Shown here: positions 18,331 to 27,871 of the stretch, piece after piece | How positions within the stretch are numbered: the stretch's first letter is position 1 | Layout: each line of letters begins with the position of its first letter | From: Cyclobacteriaceae bacterium YHN15 | GTDB lineage: Bacteria > Bacteroidota > Bacteroidia > Cytophagales > Cyclobacteriaceae | NCBI GenBank assembly: GCA_003797895.1 | Contig: RKQB01000010.1 | Coordinates: 62,001 to 126,000 of the forward strand | Reading direction: 5' to 3' | DNA: 64,000 nucleotides | The notes under the pieces: generated by a model | What the model was told of the DNA's origin: nothing | Seen by the model: only the letters and a program-made list of their open reading frames with translations | Databases searched by the model: none | Translations under genes and position numbers: made by a program

Positions 18331-18437
18331 ATATTAATCAGTGTTCAAAAATTCAATTGATTTTCATTTTTTCCCATTTCTTATTTCATAGAGGCATTCA
18401 ATTCCAAAAAAATTGAAACAAATAGCTATATTTCAGA

Positions 18438-19625
18438 ATGCTTTTAGAACTTGATTTTTCCACTATAGTTTATTTTATATCTGTAGTTATCGGTTTTATC
18501 ACCGGAATCATTCTTTTCATTAATTCCGTAAAGAAAAACAAAAGCAATCTTCCTTTAGCTTATACTTTTTTAAGCCTTTCCATTGCTATATTTTTCGGTT
18601 TGCTGACCTATTCAGGCCTTTTTGTTCATTTTCCGGAATTATATCGCTTTGGCAATGTTTTCGGATTGATTTTTGCCCCCCTGCCATTCATTTATGTTCA
18701 GAGTATTACCAAAAACAGGGCCTTTCTTTGGGCTGATTTACTTCATTTTATTCCAGCATTGATCTATATCTTAGATTTTTTCCCCGTTTTTATGCTTTCA
18801 TCCGAAGAAAAACTGGCACTTATACAGTTGGAAATCAATGATATCAATAGCTTTACCGCCTATAGGCAAAGTTGGATTTTTCCTGATGGTTTTCATCAGA
18901 CGTTCAGGACTATTCTGATCAGTGTGTATTGGCTGTTGCAGGGCCTCGTGTTGATTCAATGGAAAAGAAGTAAAAAAGACACCTTCAATTCATTTGAAAA
19001 AGAATGGGTAACCTGGATTATTTTCTTCATGACTTTCCAGTTTTTGATGTTTTTTCCTTTTTATCTCACCTTCTTTTTTATTTCCAAAGAATTGATTTTC
19101 AGTTTAATTCATTTAACAGCGGCAGTATTGTTGGTTTTAAGTGCCTTTCTGCTGTATCTATTCCCAAGATTGATCTACGGTCTCAACGAATTAAAGTATG
19201 TATCCGATCAAATAGTGAATATTGAACCTTCTCAACAAAATTTAAAAAAAGAGCCATTGCCAGAAAATAAATTAAAGGAGTTTGGAGAAATATTGAATAA
19301 ATGGATAGAGGAAAAAAAAGTGTTCCTGAACCCGGGTTATTCAATCCGGGATTTGGCCAAAGACACGCAGATCCCTTACTATCAAATTGCGGAATTTATC
19401 AATCACTATCTTAACACCAGTTTTTCTGATTTAATGAATGAAAGGCGCATTGATTATTGTGTTGAATTATTTAAAAATGGTAATTTTTCCAATTATACCC
19501 TCGAAGCAATTTCACAGGAGTGCGGTTTCAACAATAGAAATTCCTTTGCCTCAGCATTTAAAAAATTCAAAGGGGTGACTCCTTCAGAGTTTCAAAAAAA
19601 GCTTAAAATTGAGGAAAAGAATTAA
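18438..19625 (+). CDS. membrane-anchored AraC-family transcriptional regulator
   Basis: 395 residues. The N-terminal 250 residues contain about seven hydrophobic helices (first near 7-27), and the C-terminal ~105 residues form an AraC-type double helix-turn-helix. The second HTH signature I-S-Q-E-C-G-F-N-N-R-N-S-F-A-S-A-F-K-K-F lies near 356-375 and ends in G-V-T-P-S-E-F. This 7TM-AraC design is common in Bacteroidota and probably senses an envelope or membrane signal. The target could be the sulfatase gene just downstream, but this is only neighbourhood inference. Confidence 0.88.
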   Translation: MLLELDFSTIVYFISVVIGFITGIILFINSVKKNKSNLPLAYTFLSLSIAIFFGLLTYSGLFVHFPELYRFGNVFGLIFAPLPFIYVQSITKNRAFLWADLLHFIPALIYILDFFPVFMLSSEEKLALIQLEINDINSFTAYRQSWIFPDGFHQTFRTILISVYWLLQGLVLIQWKRSKKDTFNSFEKEWVTWIIFFMTFQFLMFFPFYLTFFFISKELIFSLIHLTAAVLLVLSAFLLYLFPRLIYGLNELKYVSDQIVNIEPSQQNLKKEPLPENKLKEFGEILNKWIEEKKVFLNPGYSIRDLAKDTQIPYYQIAEFINHYLNTSFSDLMNERRIDYCVELFKNGNFSNYTLEAISQECGFNNRNSFASAFKKFKGVTPSEFQKKLKIEEKN

Positions 19626-19933
19626 TAGTCATAAAGGCATTTTTATGGTCTGTTGGTCTGGAATGAGTTCTCCTGGCTTGAAATAACCGGATTTTTGCAT
19701 TCATTTGCCAAATTTCGTCATTTTTTCACAAGCTATTTTTTAAGAAATACCATCGGATTTTCCATTCCCGTACTTTTGAATTTGGTTTGGATACTATTTC
19801 GTACCCGATATAATCATTTCGGTTTAAGCCTTATGTTCATCAGAAGGTGCTTCAGAAAAATCCTTTCAGAAGTAATCAAAAATCATAGGAAAAAAAGAAT
19901 AGCATTAACCCTTTTAACAGATAAATTTTACAA
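19626..19933. other. 308-base leader region of sulfatase gene
   Basis: No convincing gene or structured element is visible. A TTG-started frame crosses it (see rejected items). It presumably holds the sulfatase promoter and leader. Confidence 0.4.
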
Positions 19934-21493
19934 ATGAAAATCAAATTAACAACTGCAGTACTCCTTTTTTTGAGTGTCAGCTTAGGATGGGCACAACAAA
20001 AAAAACCTAACATTTTGGTCATCTGGGGAGATGATATCGGAACCTGGAATATCAGCCATAATAACCGTGGAATGATGGGTTATAAGACTCCCAATATTGA
20101 TAGGATAGCCAAGGAAGGAATTGGTTTTACTGATTATTATGCCCAACAAAGTTGTACAGCTGGTAGGGCAGCATTTATCAGTGGTTCGGTGCCTGTCCGC
20201 TCCGGAATGACAAAAGTAGGTCTTCCCGGTGCAAAAGAGGGCTGGCAAAAAACGGATGTTACCATGGCAACCATATTGAAGTCACAAGGCTATGCAACCG
20301 GTCAATTTGGTAAAAATCACCAAGGTGACAGAGATGAGCATTTGCCAACTATGCATGGTTTTGATGAATTTTTGGGGACTCTTTACCACCTCAATGCGGA
20401 AGAGGAACCTGAAAACAGGGACTACCCAACTGATTTGGTTTTGGCCAGCGGTAAGACTTTTGGAGAGACCTTTAAACCAAGAGGTATCCTAAGGACCAAA
20501 GCAGATGGAAAAGGCGGACAAACCATTGAAGAACTTGGTCCTTTGACCAAAAAAAGGATGGAAACCATCGATGATGAGACCGTAGAGGCAGCAAAGGATT
20601 TTATCAGAAAGCATGTAGCTGAAGGAAAACCTTTCTTTACTTGGTGGAATGGAACAAGAATGCACTTCAGAACCCATGTGAAAGAAGAACTATATAATAT
20701 CTCCGGACAGGATGAATATAGTGACGGAATGGTGGAACATGATATGCATGTTGGCCAATTGCTGGAGTTGTTGGACGAATTGGGGATTGCTGAAAATACA
20801 GTGGTCATGTACTCTACAGATAATGGACCACACTATAATACCTGGCCTGATGCAGGTACCACTCCATTTAGAAGTGAGAAAAATTCCAATTGGGAAGGTG
20901 CTTACAGGGTTCCAGCCTTCGTTAGATGGCCAGGCAAGTTTCCTGCCGGTATTACACTCAATGGAATCGTTTCCCACGAAGATTGGTTACCAACATTTGC
21001 GGCAATTGCTGGAGATGCTGATGTGAAGGAAAGATTGCGTCAGGGAACCACCATCAACGGAAGAAAATACAGAAACTATATCGATGGATATAACCAGCTG
21101 GATTACCTGACAGGAAAAGTTTCAGAATCTCCCAGGAATGAATTTTGGTATGTCAATGATGATGGTCAGGTAGTTGCAGCCAGGTACGGGGACTGGAAAG
21201 TCGTTTTCCTTGAAAACAGAGGAGAAGCATTTGGTGTTTGGAGAGAACCTTTCGTAGAATTGAGAGCACCTTTGTTATTTCACCTTAGAAGAGATCCTTT
21301 TGAGAAAGCCCAACACAATTCCAATACCTACAATGACTGGTTTTTGGACCGCCCATTCGTGATCGTACCTATTCAGGGCTTAGCAGCTAAATTCCTGATG
21401 ACAATGAAAGATTATCCCCCATCTCAAACTGCTGGATCATTTAACCTGACCAAAGTTGAAGAGATGTTGAGGAATTCAGGAGGAAGTAAGTAA
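19934..21493 (+). CDS. secreted arylsulfatase-type sulfatase
   Basis: 519 residues with a signal peptide (about 1-21, ending W-A-Q). The sulfatase core begins with I-W-G-D-D-I, carrying the metal-binding Asp pair. The formylglycine motif is C-T-A-G-R, with the modified residue Cys74, so an anaerobic or FGE-type maturase elsewhere must activate it. The G-K-N-H motif and the S-T-D-N-G-P-H motif (second metal site) are also present. It would hydrolyse sulfate esters in the periplasm; the natural substrate (polysaccharide or aryl sulfate) cannot be told. No SusC/SusD genes are adjacent. Confidence 0.92.
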   Translation: MKIKLTTAVLLFLSVSLGWAQQKKPNILVIWGDDIGTWNISHNNRGMMGYKTPNIDRIAKEGIGFTDYYAQQSCTAGRAAFISGSVPVRSGMTKVGLPGAKEGWQKTDVTMATILKSQGYATGQFGKNHQGDRDEHLPTMHGFDEFLGTLYHLNAEEEPENRDYPTDLVLASGKTFGETFKPRGILRTKADGKGGQTIEELGPLTKKRMETIDDETVEAAKDFIRKHVAEGKPFFTWWNGTRMHFRTHVKEELYNISGQDEYSDGMVEHDMHVGQLLELLDELGIAENTVVMYSTDNGPHYNTWPDAGTTPFRSEKNSNWEGAYRVPAFVRWPGKFPAGITLNGIVSHEDWLPTFAAIAGDADVKERLRQGTTINGRKYRNYIDGYNQLDYLTGKVSESPRNEFWYVNDDGQVVAARYGDWKVVFLENRGEAFGVWREPFVELRAPLLFHLRRDPFEKAQHNSNTYNDWFLDRPFVIVPIQGLAAKFLMTMKDYPPSQTAGSFNLTKVEEMLRNSGGSK

Positions 21494-21576
21494 TTGAAAA
21501 TTATCAATTAGCTAATTATAAATTATCAATTAATCAATTACCGAAAGATCAGATTAGTTGCCAAATCACCTTTATT

Positions 21577-21619
21577 AAGAAATCCTCCATTAACAGCTAA
21601 TGGGGGATTTCTTGTTTTT
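21577..21619 (+). terminator. terminator after sulfatase gene
   Basis: AAGAAATCCTCCATTA pairs with TAATGGGGGATTTCTT (one G-T pair) around a five-base loop and is followed by TTGTTTTTT. The 322-base gap it lies in also has a filler run of TAATTATAAATTATCAATTA words at 21495-21540. Confidence 0.85.
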
Positions 21620-21815
21620 TAGATGAAAAAATCACTTGCGTGAATGAGTGGCAGAAATTAATACTTTTAATCCTTTATCTTAATTTTTAATTCGAGTTGG
21701 AATTTAAAATCCTCCATTCTTACCCAATACTTTGTGCTTGGAAAAATAAATGGGGGTAAGTCATCTTTTCCTACCTATTTTTATACACGCCCAAACCTAT
21801 ATTGACCCAGTGCTG

Positions 21816-23993
21816 ATGAAAAGAGTCCTTTTATTGGTTTTGGTTTTTTGGAGTATCACATCATTTATATATGCTCAAAAAATCAATTCCTCCTATAGAT
21901 TACATATACATAAAACAGACGAGCCCATTGAAATTGATGGGGTGATGAATGAAGAGACCTGGCGGGTAGCAGATGTGGCCAGTGAGTTTTTTATGATTAC
22001 ACCAATGGATACCAGTTATTCCCAGGTGAAAACAGATGTGAGAATGGCCTATGATGATAAAAATCTATATATCATCGTGATCAACCATCATGCTGTGGAG
22101 GGTCCTTACATGGTGGAATCATTGCGTAGGGATTTCAGTTTCGGGAAAAATGACAATTTTCTATTGTTTATGGATCCTTTTGATGACCAGTTAAACGGAT
22201 TCTCCTTTGGTGCAAATGCGGCAGGTGCCCAATGGGACGGAATCATGTATGATGGAGGAAGAGTCGACTTGAGCTGGGACAACAAATGGGTTTCCAAAGT
22301 CAGAAACTACGAGGATAAGTGGGTTTTTGAAGCTGCGATTCCATTCAAATCCATCAGGTATAAAATCGGTATCACAGAATGGGGGATCAATTTCAGCCGT
22401 ATGGATCTGAAGACCACCGAAAAGTCAGGTTGGGCACCGGTTCCAAGACAATTCCCTTCTGCTTCTTTGGCCTATACAGGTATTCTTGTCTGGGACAGTC
22501 CTCCCCCAGTGGCAGGTCCCAATATTTCGCTTATTCCCTATGCCGTCGGCGGCAGGACTCGGGATGTGCAAAATGGAGAAAACCCGGCTTACCGAAGGGA
22601 TTTCGGGATGGATGCAAAAATAGGTTTGAGTTCGTCCATCAACCTTGACCTGACCGTAAATCCCGATTTCTCTCAGGTGGAAGTAGATAAGCAGGTCACC
22701 AACCTGGATAGATTTGAGCTGTTCTTTCCCGAAAGAAGACAGTTTTTTCTGGAAAACGCAGATCTCTTCGGTAATTTTGGATATGAAACCATCCGGCCTT
22801 TTTTCTCCAGACGAATAGGTCTCAATGCCCCCATTCAAGCAGGTGCAAGACTGAGCGGGAGAATCAACAAAGACTGGAGAGTAGGGGCCATGACCATGCA
22901 GACCGCAGCAGTAGAGGAGAAGGAAATTGATGCACAGAATTATTCGGTGATATCTTTGCAGCGCAGGGTTTTTTCGCGTTCCAATATTGGAGCAATTTTG
23001 GTCAATAGGCAGACTGGGCTTTTCTCTTCTCCTTCCAATCTGGATAAACCGGGAACTTCAGAGTTTGACAGGAATGTAGGTTTGGAATTCAATCTGGCCT
23101 CTTCCAATAACCTATGGACGGGTAAAACATTCATTCTCAAATCCCTAAACCCCAATCAAAAAGGGGGTGGACTGGCCTATGCGGCCAATCTACGCTATAC
23201 CAGTGGAAACCTGTATTGGAATTGGCAGCATGAATATGTATCGGAGAATTTTACCGCTGAGGTGGGCTATGTGCCAAGGACAGGATTCTTTAAAATCCAC
23301 CCTTCAATCGGGTATTTGTTTTTTCCAAAAAGTAAAAAAATACTCAGCCATGGTCCTGAACTGAATGCCAGGTGGTTTTTTGATACCCAATTGGGCAAAA
23401 CAGACAACGAAAGCTATCTGCTATACAAAATACGGTTCAGGAGCCAAAGTAACCTGATGACCTGGCTTGCCACTGATTATGTGAAATTGCTTGATCCCTT
23501 TGATCCTACCAATGTAACCGGCGATACATTGGCAAGAGGAACAGAACACAGTTGGCGTTCATGGGGAATGGAATATACCTCCAAACCCCAATCTATCTTT
23601 ACCTATGCCTTTTCTACCCGCTTGGGAGGTTACTATGCCAATGGTGACCGTTATAATGCTGCAGCTGAAATGGGTTATAGGTTTCAGCCCTATTTCAGTT
23701 TGACCATGAGTGCCAATTATAATGAAATCCACTTGCCCGAGCCCTGGGGAATTACCAGGTTTTGGTTGGTTGGCCCAAGGCTGGACCTTACCCTGACCAA
23801 TACCTTCTTTATTACTTCATTTGTGCAGTATAACCAACAGATTGACAATATCAACATCAATACCCGACTACAATGGCGCTTCAAACCCGCATCAGATATC
23901 TTCCTGGTCTTTACCGACAATTACCTGCCTGCACCCTTCAATGCCAAAGACCGGTCTATCGCGCTGAAGTTTACGTATTGGTGGAACATTTAA
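21816..23993 (+). CDS. DUF5916 protein with carbohydrate-binding-like N-terminal domain
   Basis: About 725 residues from the M-K-R signal peptide (ending Y-A-Q); an upstream ATG at 21750 would add 22 unlikely residues. Residues about 30-225 form a CBM9-like domain, starting with I-E-I-D-G-x-M-N-E-E-T-W and containing V-R-M-A-Y-D-D-K-N-L-Y. The rest is the DUF5916 region with V-N-P-D-F-S-Q-V-E-V-D and F-F-P-E-R-R-Q-F-F-L-E-N, followed by alternating strands that look like an outer membrane barrel. The function is unknown; the family is abundant in marine and gliding Bacteroidota. Confidence 0.85.
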   Translation: MKRVLLLVLVFWSITSFIYAQKINSSYRLHIHKTDEPIEIDGVMNEETWRVADVASEFFMITPMDTSYSQVKTDVRMAYDDKNLYIIVINHHAVEGPYMVESLRRDFSFGKNDNFLLFMDPFDDQLNGFSFGANAAGAQWDGIMYDGGRVDLSWDNKWVSKVRNYEDKWVFEAAIPFKSIRYKIGITEWGINFSRMDLKTTEKSGWAPVPRQFPSASLAYTGILVWDSPPPVAGPNISLIPYAVGGRTRDVQNGENPAYRRDFGMDAKIGLSSSINLDLTVNPDFSQVEVDKQVTNLDRFELFFPERRQFFLENADLFGNFGYETIRPFFSRRIGLNAPIQAGARLSGRINKDWRVGAMTMQTAAVEEKEIDAQNYSVISLQRRVFSRSNIGAILVNRQTGLFSSPSNLDKPGTSEFDRNVGLEFNLASSNNLWTGKTFILKSLNPNQKGGGLAYAANLRYTSGNLYWNWQHEYVSENFTAEVGYVPRTGFFKIHPSIGYLFFPKSKKILSHGPELNARWFFDTQLGKTDNESYLLYKIRFRSQSNLMTWLATDYVKLLDPFDPTNVTGDTLARGTEHSWRSWGMEYTSKPQSIFTYAFSTRLGGYYANGDRYNAAAEMGYRFQPYFSLTMSANYNEIHLPEPWGITRFWLVGPRLDLTLTNTFFITSFVQYNQQIDNININTRLQWRFKPASDIFLVFTDNYLPAPFNAKDRSIALKFTYWWNI

Positions 23994-24271
23994 TAATGTA
24001 GAATGTAGAATTATGAATTAAGAATGAGGGAGCTTGGGTAAGTTTGGGGGATCAGTTCTGAAGAAGAAAGATTTTTTTTAATTACACAACTTGTCCGGTG
24101 AATAATGGGAGAGGGCCACTGACCCGCCTGAAGCCGGCAGGGGAGGCACAGACCTTCCTGCAGCAGGCAGGGATTCACTGAAAATGGAGAGTTTGTGGTT
24201 GTCAGGTTGTCGTGGTTAGGATCCTGGAAATTTCACTCTTACATTTCAAGAGATGTTATTTGGAATGTGCT

Positions 24272-24417
24272 TGGAACCGCCCTGTAGGGGCGGCCTATTG
24301 GTAGCCCAGGGTGAGGGAGGTACGACCGGAACCCTGGGTCAAATGAGCCAGTCCGGATCAAGAGACGGCGATGTCAGTGGAATCGGAGAATGATTTTAAT
24401 CGCCGGCGATATGGAAC
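24272..24417. repeat. structured REP-like element, copy A
   Basis: About 146 bases with successive dyads: CCGCCCTGTAGGGGCGG, then CCCAGGGT...ACCCTGGGT, then a shared 3' block that ends in ATCGCCGGCGATATGGAAC. A diverged copy lies at 29710-29842. The 3' block is nearly identical, while the first two stems differ in sequence but keep their pairing. Confidence 0.7.
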
Positions 24418-24480
24418 GAAGGTTGTTGGATTTCGGATTTAGAAAGGCGGATTTCGGACATTTTGAACGATTAGGAAAAG

Positions 24481-24507
24481 AAAAAAAGGCCGGAATTTCC
24501 GGCCTTA
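24481..24507 (-). terminator. terminator of VOC gene
   Basis: On the minus strand AAGGCCGGAA and its complement form a GC-rich stem followed by a run of T (the plus-strand A run at 24478-24487). It lies about 20 bases after the VOC stop codon. Confidence 0.85.
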
Positions 24508-24527
24508 AATTGGGTGATTTAATCTGA

Positions 24528-24935
24528 TTACTGCTCTATCCTGCTGGAAATATCCAATAGCAGGCCATTTGGGTCTTCCAAAAGCATCCTTCTTTGTCCA
24601 TAAAACTCCTCTTCAGGTTTTTGAACAATGTGAACATTGAGGTTGAGGGCCCTCTCATACACCTCATCCAGGTCATTGACCACGAATGAAAGATTCACCC
24701 CTGTAGGTGATTGTACATAATTTTTGGGGATCAGGTCTGTATCTTTTGGGAAAAGACCTATCTCAATCTGACTGTTCCTTGATTTGAGGTTGATATACCA
24801 ATTACTTTCAAATTCGGTTTTAAAATCCAGGATATTCTCATAAAAATCTTTGCTGGCCTGGATATCATCGGAAAACAAATTGGCAATTAATCTACTGGTA
24901 AGGATTGTTGGTAATTTAGTTTTTACACTGGGCAT
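24528..24935 (-). CDS. VOC-superfamily (glyoxalase/bleomycin-resistance-like) protein
   Basis: 135 residues with the beta-alpha-beta-beta-beta pattern of VOC proteins: R-L-I-A-N-L-F-S-D-D-I near 16-26, F-Y-E-N-I-L-D-F near 31-38, and the C-terminal R-R-M-L-L-E-D-P-N-G-L-L-L-D-I. The usual metal ligand His in the first strand is replaced (N-L-F-S), while a Glu in the last module is kept, so a metal-dependent glyoxalase I activity is uncertain. More likely it is a resistance or small-molecule-binding variant. It is monocistronic with its own terminator. Confidence 0.8.
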   Translation of the reverse strand: MPSVKTKLPTILTSRLIANLFSDDIQASKDFYENILDFKTEFESNWYINLKSRNSQIEIGLFPKDTDLIPKNYVQSPTGVNLSFVVNDLDEVYERALNLNVHIVQKPEEEFYGQRRMLLEDPNGLLLDISSRIEQ

Positions 24936-25436
24936 ATCATTCTTAATTTGTAAACGGTCTATTAATCTTGGTAAAGATAGATTATATTCACTTAATATAA
25001 AATATATTATTTAATATTATTAAATAATACAATTAAATCCAAAAATTCATACTTGTAATGCAATTATATTGTATTGAAAACAATATTTGTAAATTTGTAT
25101 TTTTAAAAAGATCAGGGTCCTTTAAACCCTGTTTTATTTTAAAACGAAGATGCTTTCAAAAGCGTATCTTAGTGTCAAAAAAAGGGATGATTTTTTTTTC
25201 CACAAAGGTACATAGTTGCACAAAGAAGAAAGCTAGAGTATCATTGCGTCCCTTCTCGGTTTAAATTCCTTGTACTGGGAATTCGTTTTTTCGGTTCGTT
25301 TGAGAGAACGAATGGAGGGGAGTTATGTTTTCCCGCAAAGGCACAAAGTTTCACAAAATAGAAATCTTAGTGTAGCTAAAAGAAGCAGCCAGAGGGCTGA
25401 TTTCTTAATGTTCAGTCCTCTTGGCTCTTTCTTTCT
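24936..25436. other. 501-base intergenic region with degenerate repeats
   Basis: Very AT-rich near 24990-25060, then filler of the CACAAAGG type (25200-25230 and 25335-25365), which is distantly related to the words in the large tandem array at 40.9-41.9 kb. An ORF of 68 codons here is made from this filler and is not credible. Confidence 0.5.
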
Positions 25437-26786
25437 TTAGAATTTCCGGTATTTTCCTCCCAAAAACTTATTTGCTTTTTTCTCTGAAAAGCGGGCTTTT
25501 TTGCTGTCCCAATGAAGTGTTTCATTCGGGAACCTGCCTGCGATCACCCCAAGAAGGATGGTTTCGGTAAGTCGGGCAGAATATTCAAAAGGTGCACTGC
25601 ATGTTCCTTTTCCCAGACAAGCATCCACAAACTCATGGTAATGTTTTTTGCTTTCTCCCTCGTAATCCTTGACCGGAGCGCCGAGGTTAAAGGGCTTCAC
25701 ATCAAACTCCTTGTATTTTCCATCCACAATCAACCGGGGGAGTTCCTGAAAGTGCGGTAAAAGCAACCTGCCTTTTTCCCCCATAAACATGGCACCCTGC
25801 TCAGGCAATTTGTCCCCATTGGGAAGTTGTAGGTCTTCGTGCGCTGCAGGGGCTCCGGGACCATCGTACCACACCCACTTCAGCGACTCGGCAGTATAAG
25901 GGGTGGACGGAAACTCGTAAGTCACGGTGTTGTTTTCGGGGAATCCAAATCCGGTGGGCTTACGGCATTCAGTTCGGATGGTACGGGGAACATCCAATTG
26001 CAGGGCATTATATGGTGTATCAAATATGTGTACCCCCATATCGCCTAGGGTACCGCAACCAAAATCCATGATTTTTCTCCAGTTTCCCGGATGGTAAATG
26101 TCTTCCTTGTAAGCTCGATTGGGGGCTGTACCCAGCCAAAGGTTCCAGTCCAAGTATTCCGGAACCGGATCGCTCCCTACAGGCTCAGGCCCGTCAAAAC
26201 CCCAGTTTTTTGGAGACCAGGCCCTTACGGTATGCACTTTGCCTATAATTCCGGATTGAATCAGTAGGGTAGCCAGCTTGTAATCATAGAAGGAATGCAC
26301 CTGAATACCCATCTGCGTAACCAGGTTCTTTTCATCGGCCATTTTTTTCATGGCCCGGGCTTCGGTCACGTGGTGGGTAAGCGGTTTTTGACAATAGACG
26401 GGTTTATTCATTTCCATAGCCATTAAGGATGCCGGTGCATGGCTATGATCAGGAGTCGAAACGACCACAGCGTCAAATTCATTCTCCAGTTCTTTTAACA
26501 TCTGTCGGTAATCGGCATAGCTTTTGGCATTGGGATAAAGGGCATTTGCTTGGGTCAGCATCTTACTGTCCACATCGCATAGGCCCACCACTTCCACCTC
26601 AGGATGCGAAGCCATGGCGGCCAGGTCTGCTCTACCCATTCCGCCCAAACCGATATGGACTGTTCTCAATTTGCCGGCGGCTTTTGCTTGGGCTAAGATG
26701 CTTGGGGCTAAAGCCAAACCTGCAGCTCCTAAAGCGGACTTTTTCAAAAAGTCTCTGCGGTTGATCACCTGAAAATTCTTTCTCAT
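25437..26786 (-). CDS. Tat-exported Gfo/Idh/MocA-family oxidoreductase
   Basis: 449 residues from the Met at 26786. The N-terminus has a twin-arginine signal (N-R-R-D-F-L-K-K) followed by a hydrophobic Ala/Leu stretch and A-x-A sites, so it is folded in the cytoplasm and exported. The NAD(P)-binding motif G-L-G-G-M-G-R-A lies near 49-56, and the conserved E/C-K-P motif appears as Q-K-P-L. A D-M-G-V-H-I-F-D motif follows in the C-terminal domain. These enzymes act on sugars or polyols. It is 4 bases downstream of a DUF1080 gene, forming a two-gene operon. An upstream in-frame extension to 26927 lies inside the DUF1080 gene and was discarded. Confidence 0.9.
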   Translation of the reverse strand: MRKNFQVINRRDFLKKSALGAAGLALAPSILAQAKAAGKLRTVHIGLGGMGRADLAAMASHPEVEVVGLCDVDSKMLTQANALYPNAKSYADYRQMLKELENEFDAVVVSTPDHSHAPASLMAMEMNKPVYCQKPLTHHVTEARAMKKMADEKNLVTQMGIQVHSFYDYKLATLLIQSGIIGKVHTVRAWSPKNWGFDGPEPVGSDPVPEYLDWNLWLGTAPNRAYKEDIYHPGNWRKIMDFGCGTLGDMGVHIFDTPYNALQLDVPRTIRTECRKPTGFGFPENNTVTYEFPSTPYTAESLKWVWYDGPGAPAAHEDLQLPNGDKLPEQGAMFMGEKGRLLLPHFQELPRLIVDGKYKEFDVKPFNLGAPVKDYEGESKKHYHEFVDACLGKGTCSAPFEYSARLTETILLGVIAGRFPNETLHWDSKKARFSEKKANKFLGGKYRKF

Positions 26787-26790
26787 TGGG

Positions 26791-27468
26791 TTATTGTTGA
26801 ATGTTTGTTGTGGATATTTCTTTGATTCGGATGTTGCGGAAGTGGACGACATCTCCATGTCCCAAAAAGCCGATATGGCCCCTGCTTCGCTGAAGACCTG
26901 GATGATCTTTTTGGTCCAGGGTCCCATTTTTGCTGGCTTCCAGGTAATCCCCTTCCAAAATCGTGGTTCCGTTGAGGATCACCTTGATGTTGGGATGCTC
27001 GACAATGACCTCCTGCTGATTCCATTCTCCGGGGGCTTTCAAATAGCCGCGCTTGGCAGGCATGACGCCATACACTGAGCCGTGGTACTGGTATTCATGA
27101 AGAGTGGCATATTTCTCGGCTTCATTGTCCAAAATCTGGAGCTCTTTGCCTACATAAGCTGCATCCCCTTCCAAAGGTGCATGAATGCCCAGACCATTGT
27201 TGGCACCAGGGGTCAAAAGGAACTCAAAGCGCAGTATAAAATTCCCATATTCTTTTTCTGTGAAAAGATTTCCACCCCCTTCACCTTTGGGATCGACGAT
27301 GATCATTCCGTTTTCAGCACGATAAGCCGATTTGTTTCCTATCCATCCATCAAGATTTTTCCCGTTGAAAAGTGGGGTGAATTCACTTTCGGGAACTTTC
27401 TGAGCTTTGGCGGTTCCAAAAGCAAAAAGTAGAAAGGCAGCGATGCAAAATAAGGCTTTATTCATCAT
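26791..27468 (-). CDS. DUF1080 (3-keto-disaccharide hydrolase-type) secreted protein
   Basis: About 225 residues from M-M-N-K with a signal peptide ending K-A-Q. The DUF1080 signature F-T-P-L-F-N-G-K-N-L-D-G-W lies near the mature N-terminus, and a concanavalin-like beta-sandwich continues through N-N-G-L-G-I-H-A-P, E-L-Q-I-L-D-N and the C-terminal G-H-I-G-F-L-G-H-G-D-x-V-x-F-R-N-I-R-I. Some DUF1080 enzymes cleave 3-keto-glycosides made by Gfo/Idh/MocA-type dehydrogenases, which makes the pairing with the next gene meaningful. The upstream ATG at 27513 is less likely. Confidence 0.88.
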   Translation of the reverse strand: MMNKALFCIAAFLLFAFGTAKAQKVPESEFTPLFNGKNLDGWIGNKSAYRAENGMIIVDPKGEGGGNLFTEKEYGNFILRFEFLLTPGANNGLGIHAPLEGDAAYVGKELQILDNEAEKYATLHEYQYHGSVYGVMPAKRGYLKAPGEWNQQEVIVEHPNIKVILNGTTILEGDYLEASKNGTLDQKDHPGLQRSRGHIGFLGHGDVVHFRNIRIKEISTTNIQQ

Positions 27469-27871
27469 GAGGTGCTTGAGTCTAATAGGATTGGAAATTC
27501 CGGGTTTATTCAACCTGGTAACTTTTGTGCGAGTTAATTTATTAAAAAATTATATAAATAAAAGATCTTATTGAAAAATTTAAAAAAAGGTCACCACACC
27601 AGGAATTATCTGTAATGCTTTTTGGTAATCAGGAAATCATTTTCATGAAGTTCGGCATGTAAAATATGGATCAACAAAATCCTTGGTGGCCCTTGGTGTC
27701 TTGGTGGGATAAAGTTAAATAGAACGCAGATGACGCCGATTTGGCGGATAATCGCAGATAATTAAACAAAAAAGCTAAAACTTCGGAAAGTTATGGTCTG
27801 TAACAAAATATGGGTAAACCAACTTTCGTAATACTTTTCCGTTTTTAAGTTTATGCTTAAACCACATCTTT
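27469..27871. other. 403-base intergenic region
   Basis: AT-rich, with a filler stretch of the type CTTGGTGGCCC...CTTGGTGTCTTGG and AACGCAGATGACGCCGATTTGGCGGAT (27680-27760). Divergent promoters for the DUF1080 operon and the peptidase gene must lie here, but no clear boxes were found. Confidence 0.4.

Larger units (their letters stand above)
17938..18437. other. 500-base gene-poor stretch
   Basis: Besides the broken micro-ORF and a hairpin-T element at 18304-18330, I see only AT-rich sequence and filler words such as GATGAATTAAAAATTAAG. No RNA gene was recognised. Confidence 0.4.
23994..24527. other. 534-base repeat-rich intergenic region
   Basis: Holds a filler run (23995-24030), a GC-rich palindromic stretch with CCGCCTGAAGCCGGCAGG and CCTGCAGCAGGCAGG (24120-24175), the REP-like element listed separately, a run of GGATTTCGGATTT words (24427-24465), and a terminator for the VOC gene. 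No ORF is credible. Confidence 0.6.

Noticed and set aside
19653..19937. 94-codon ORF before the sulfatase gene
   Set aside because: It begins at TTG, is rich in Phe and Arg, and matches no pattern I know; the ATGA overlap with the sulfatase start alone is not enough.
25058..25264. 68-codon ORF between the VOC and oxidoreductase genes
   Set aside because: It is built from CACAAAGG-type filler and shows no protein-like pattern.
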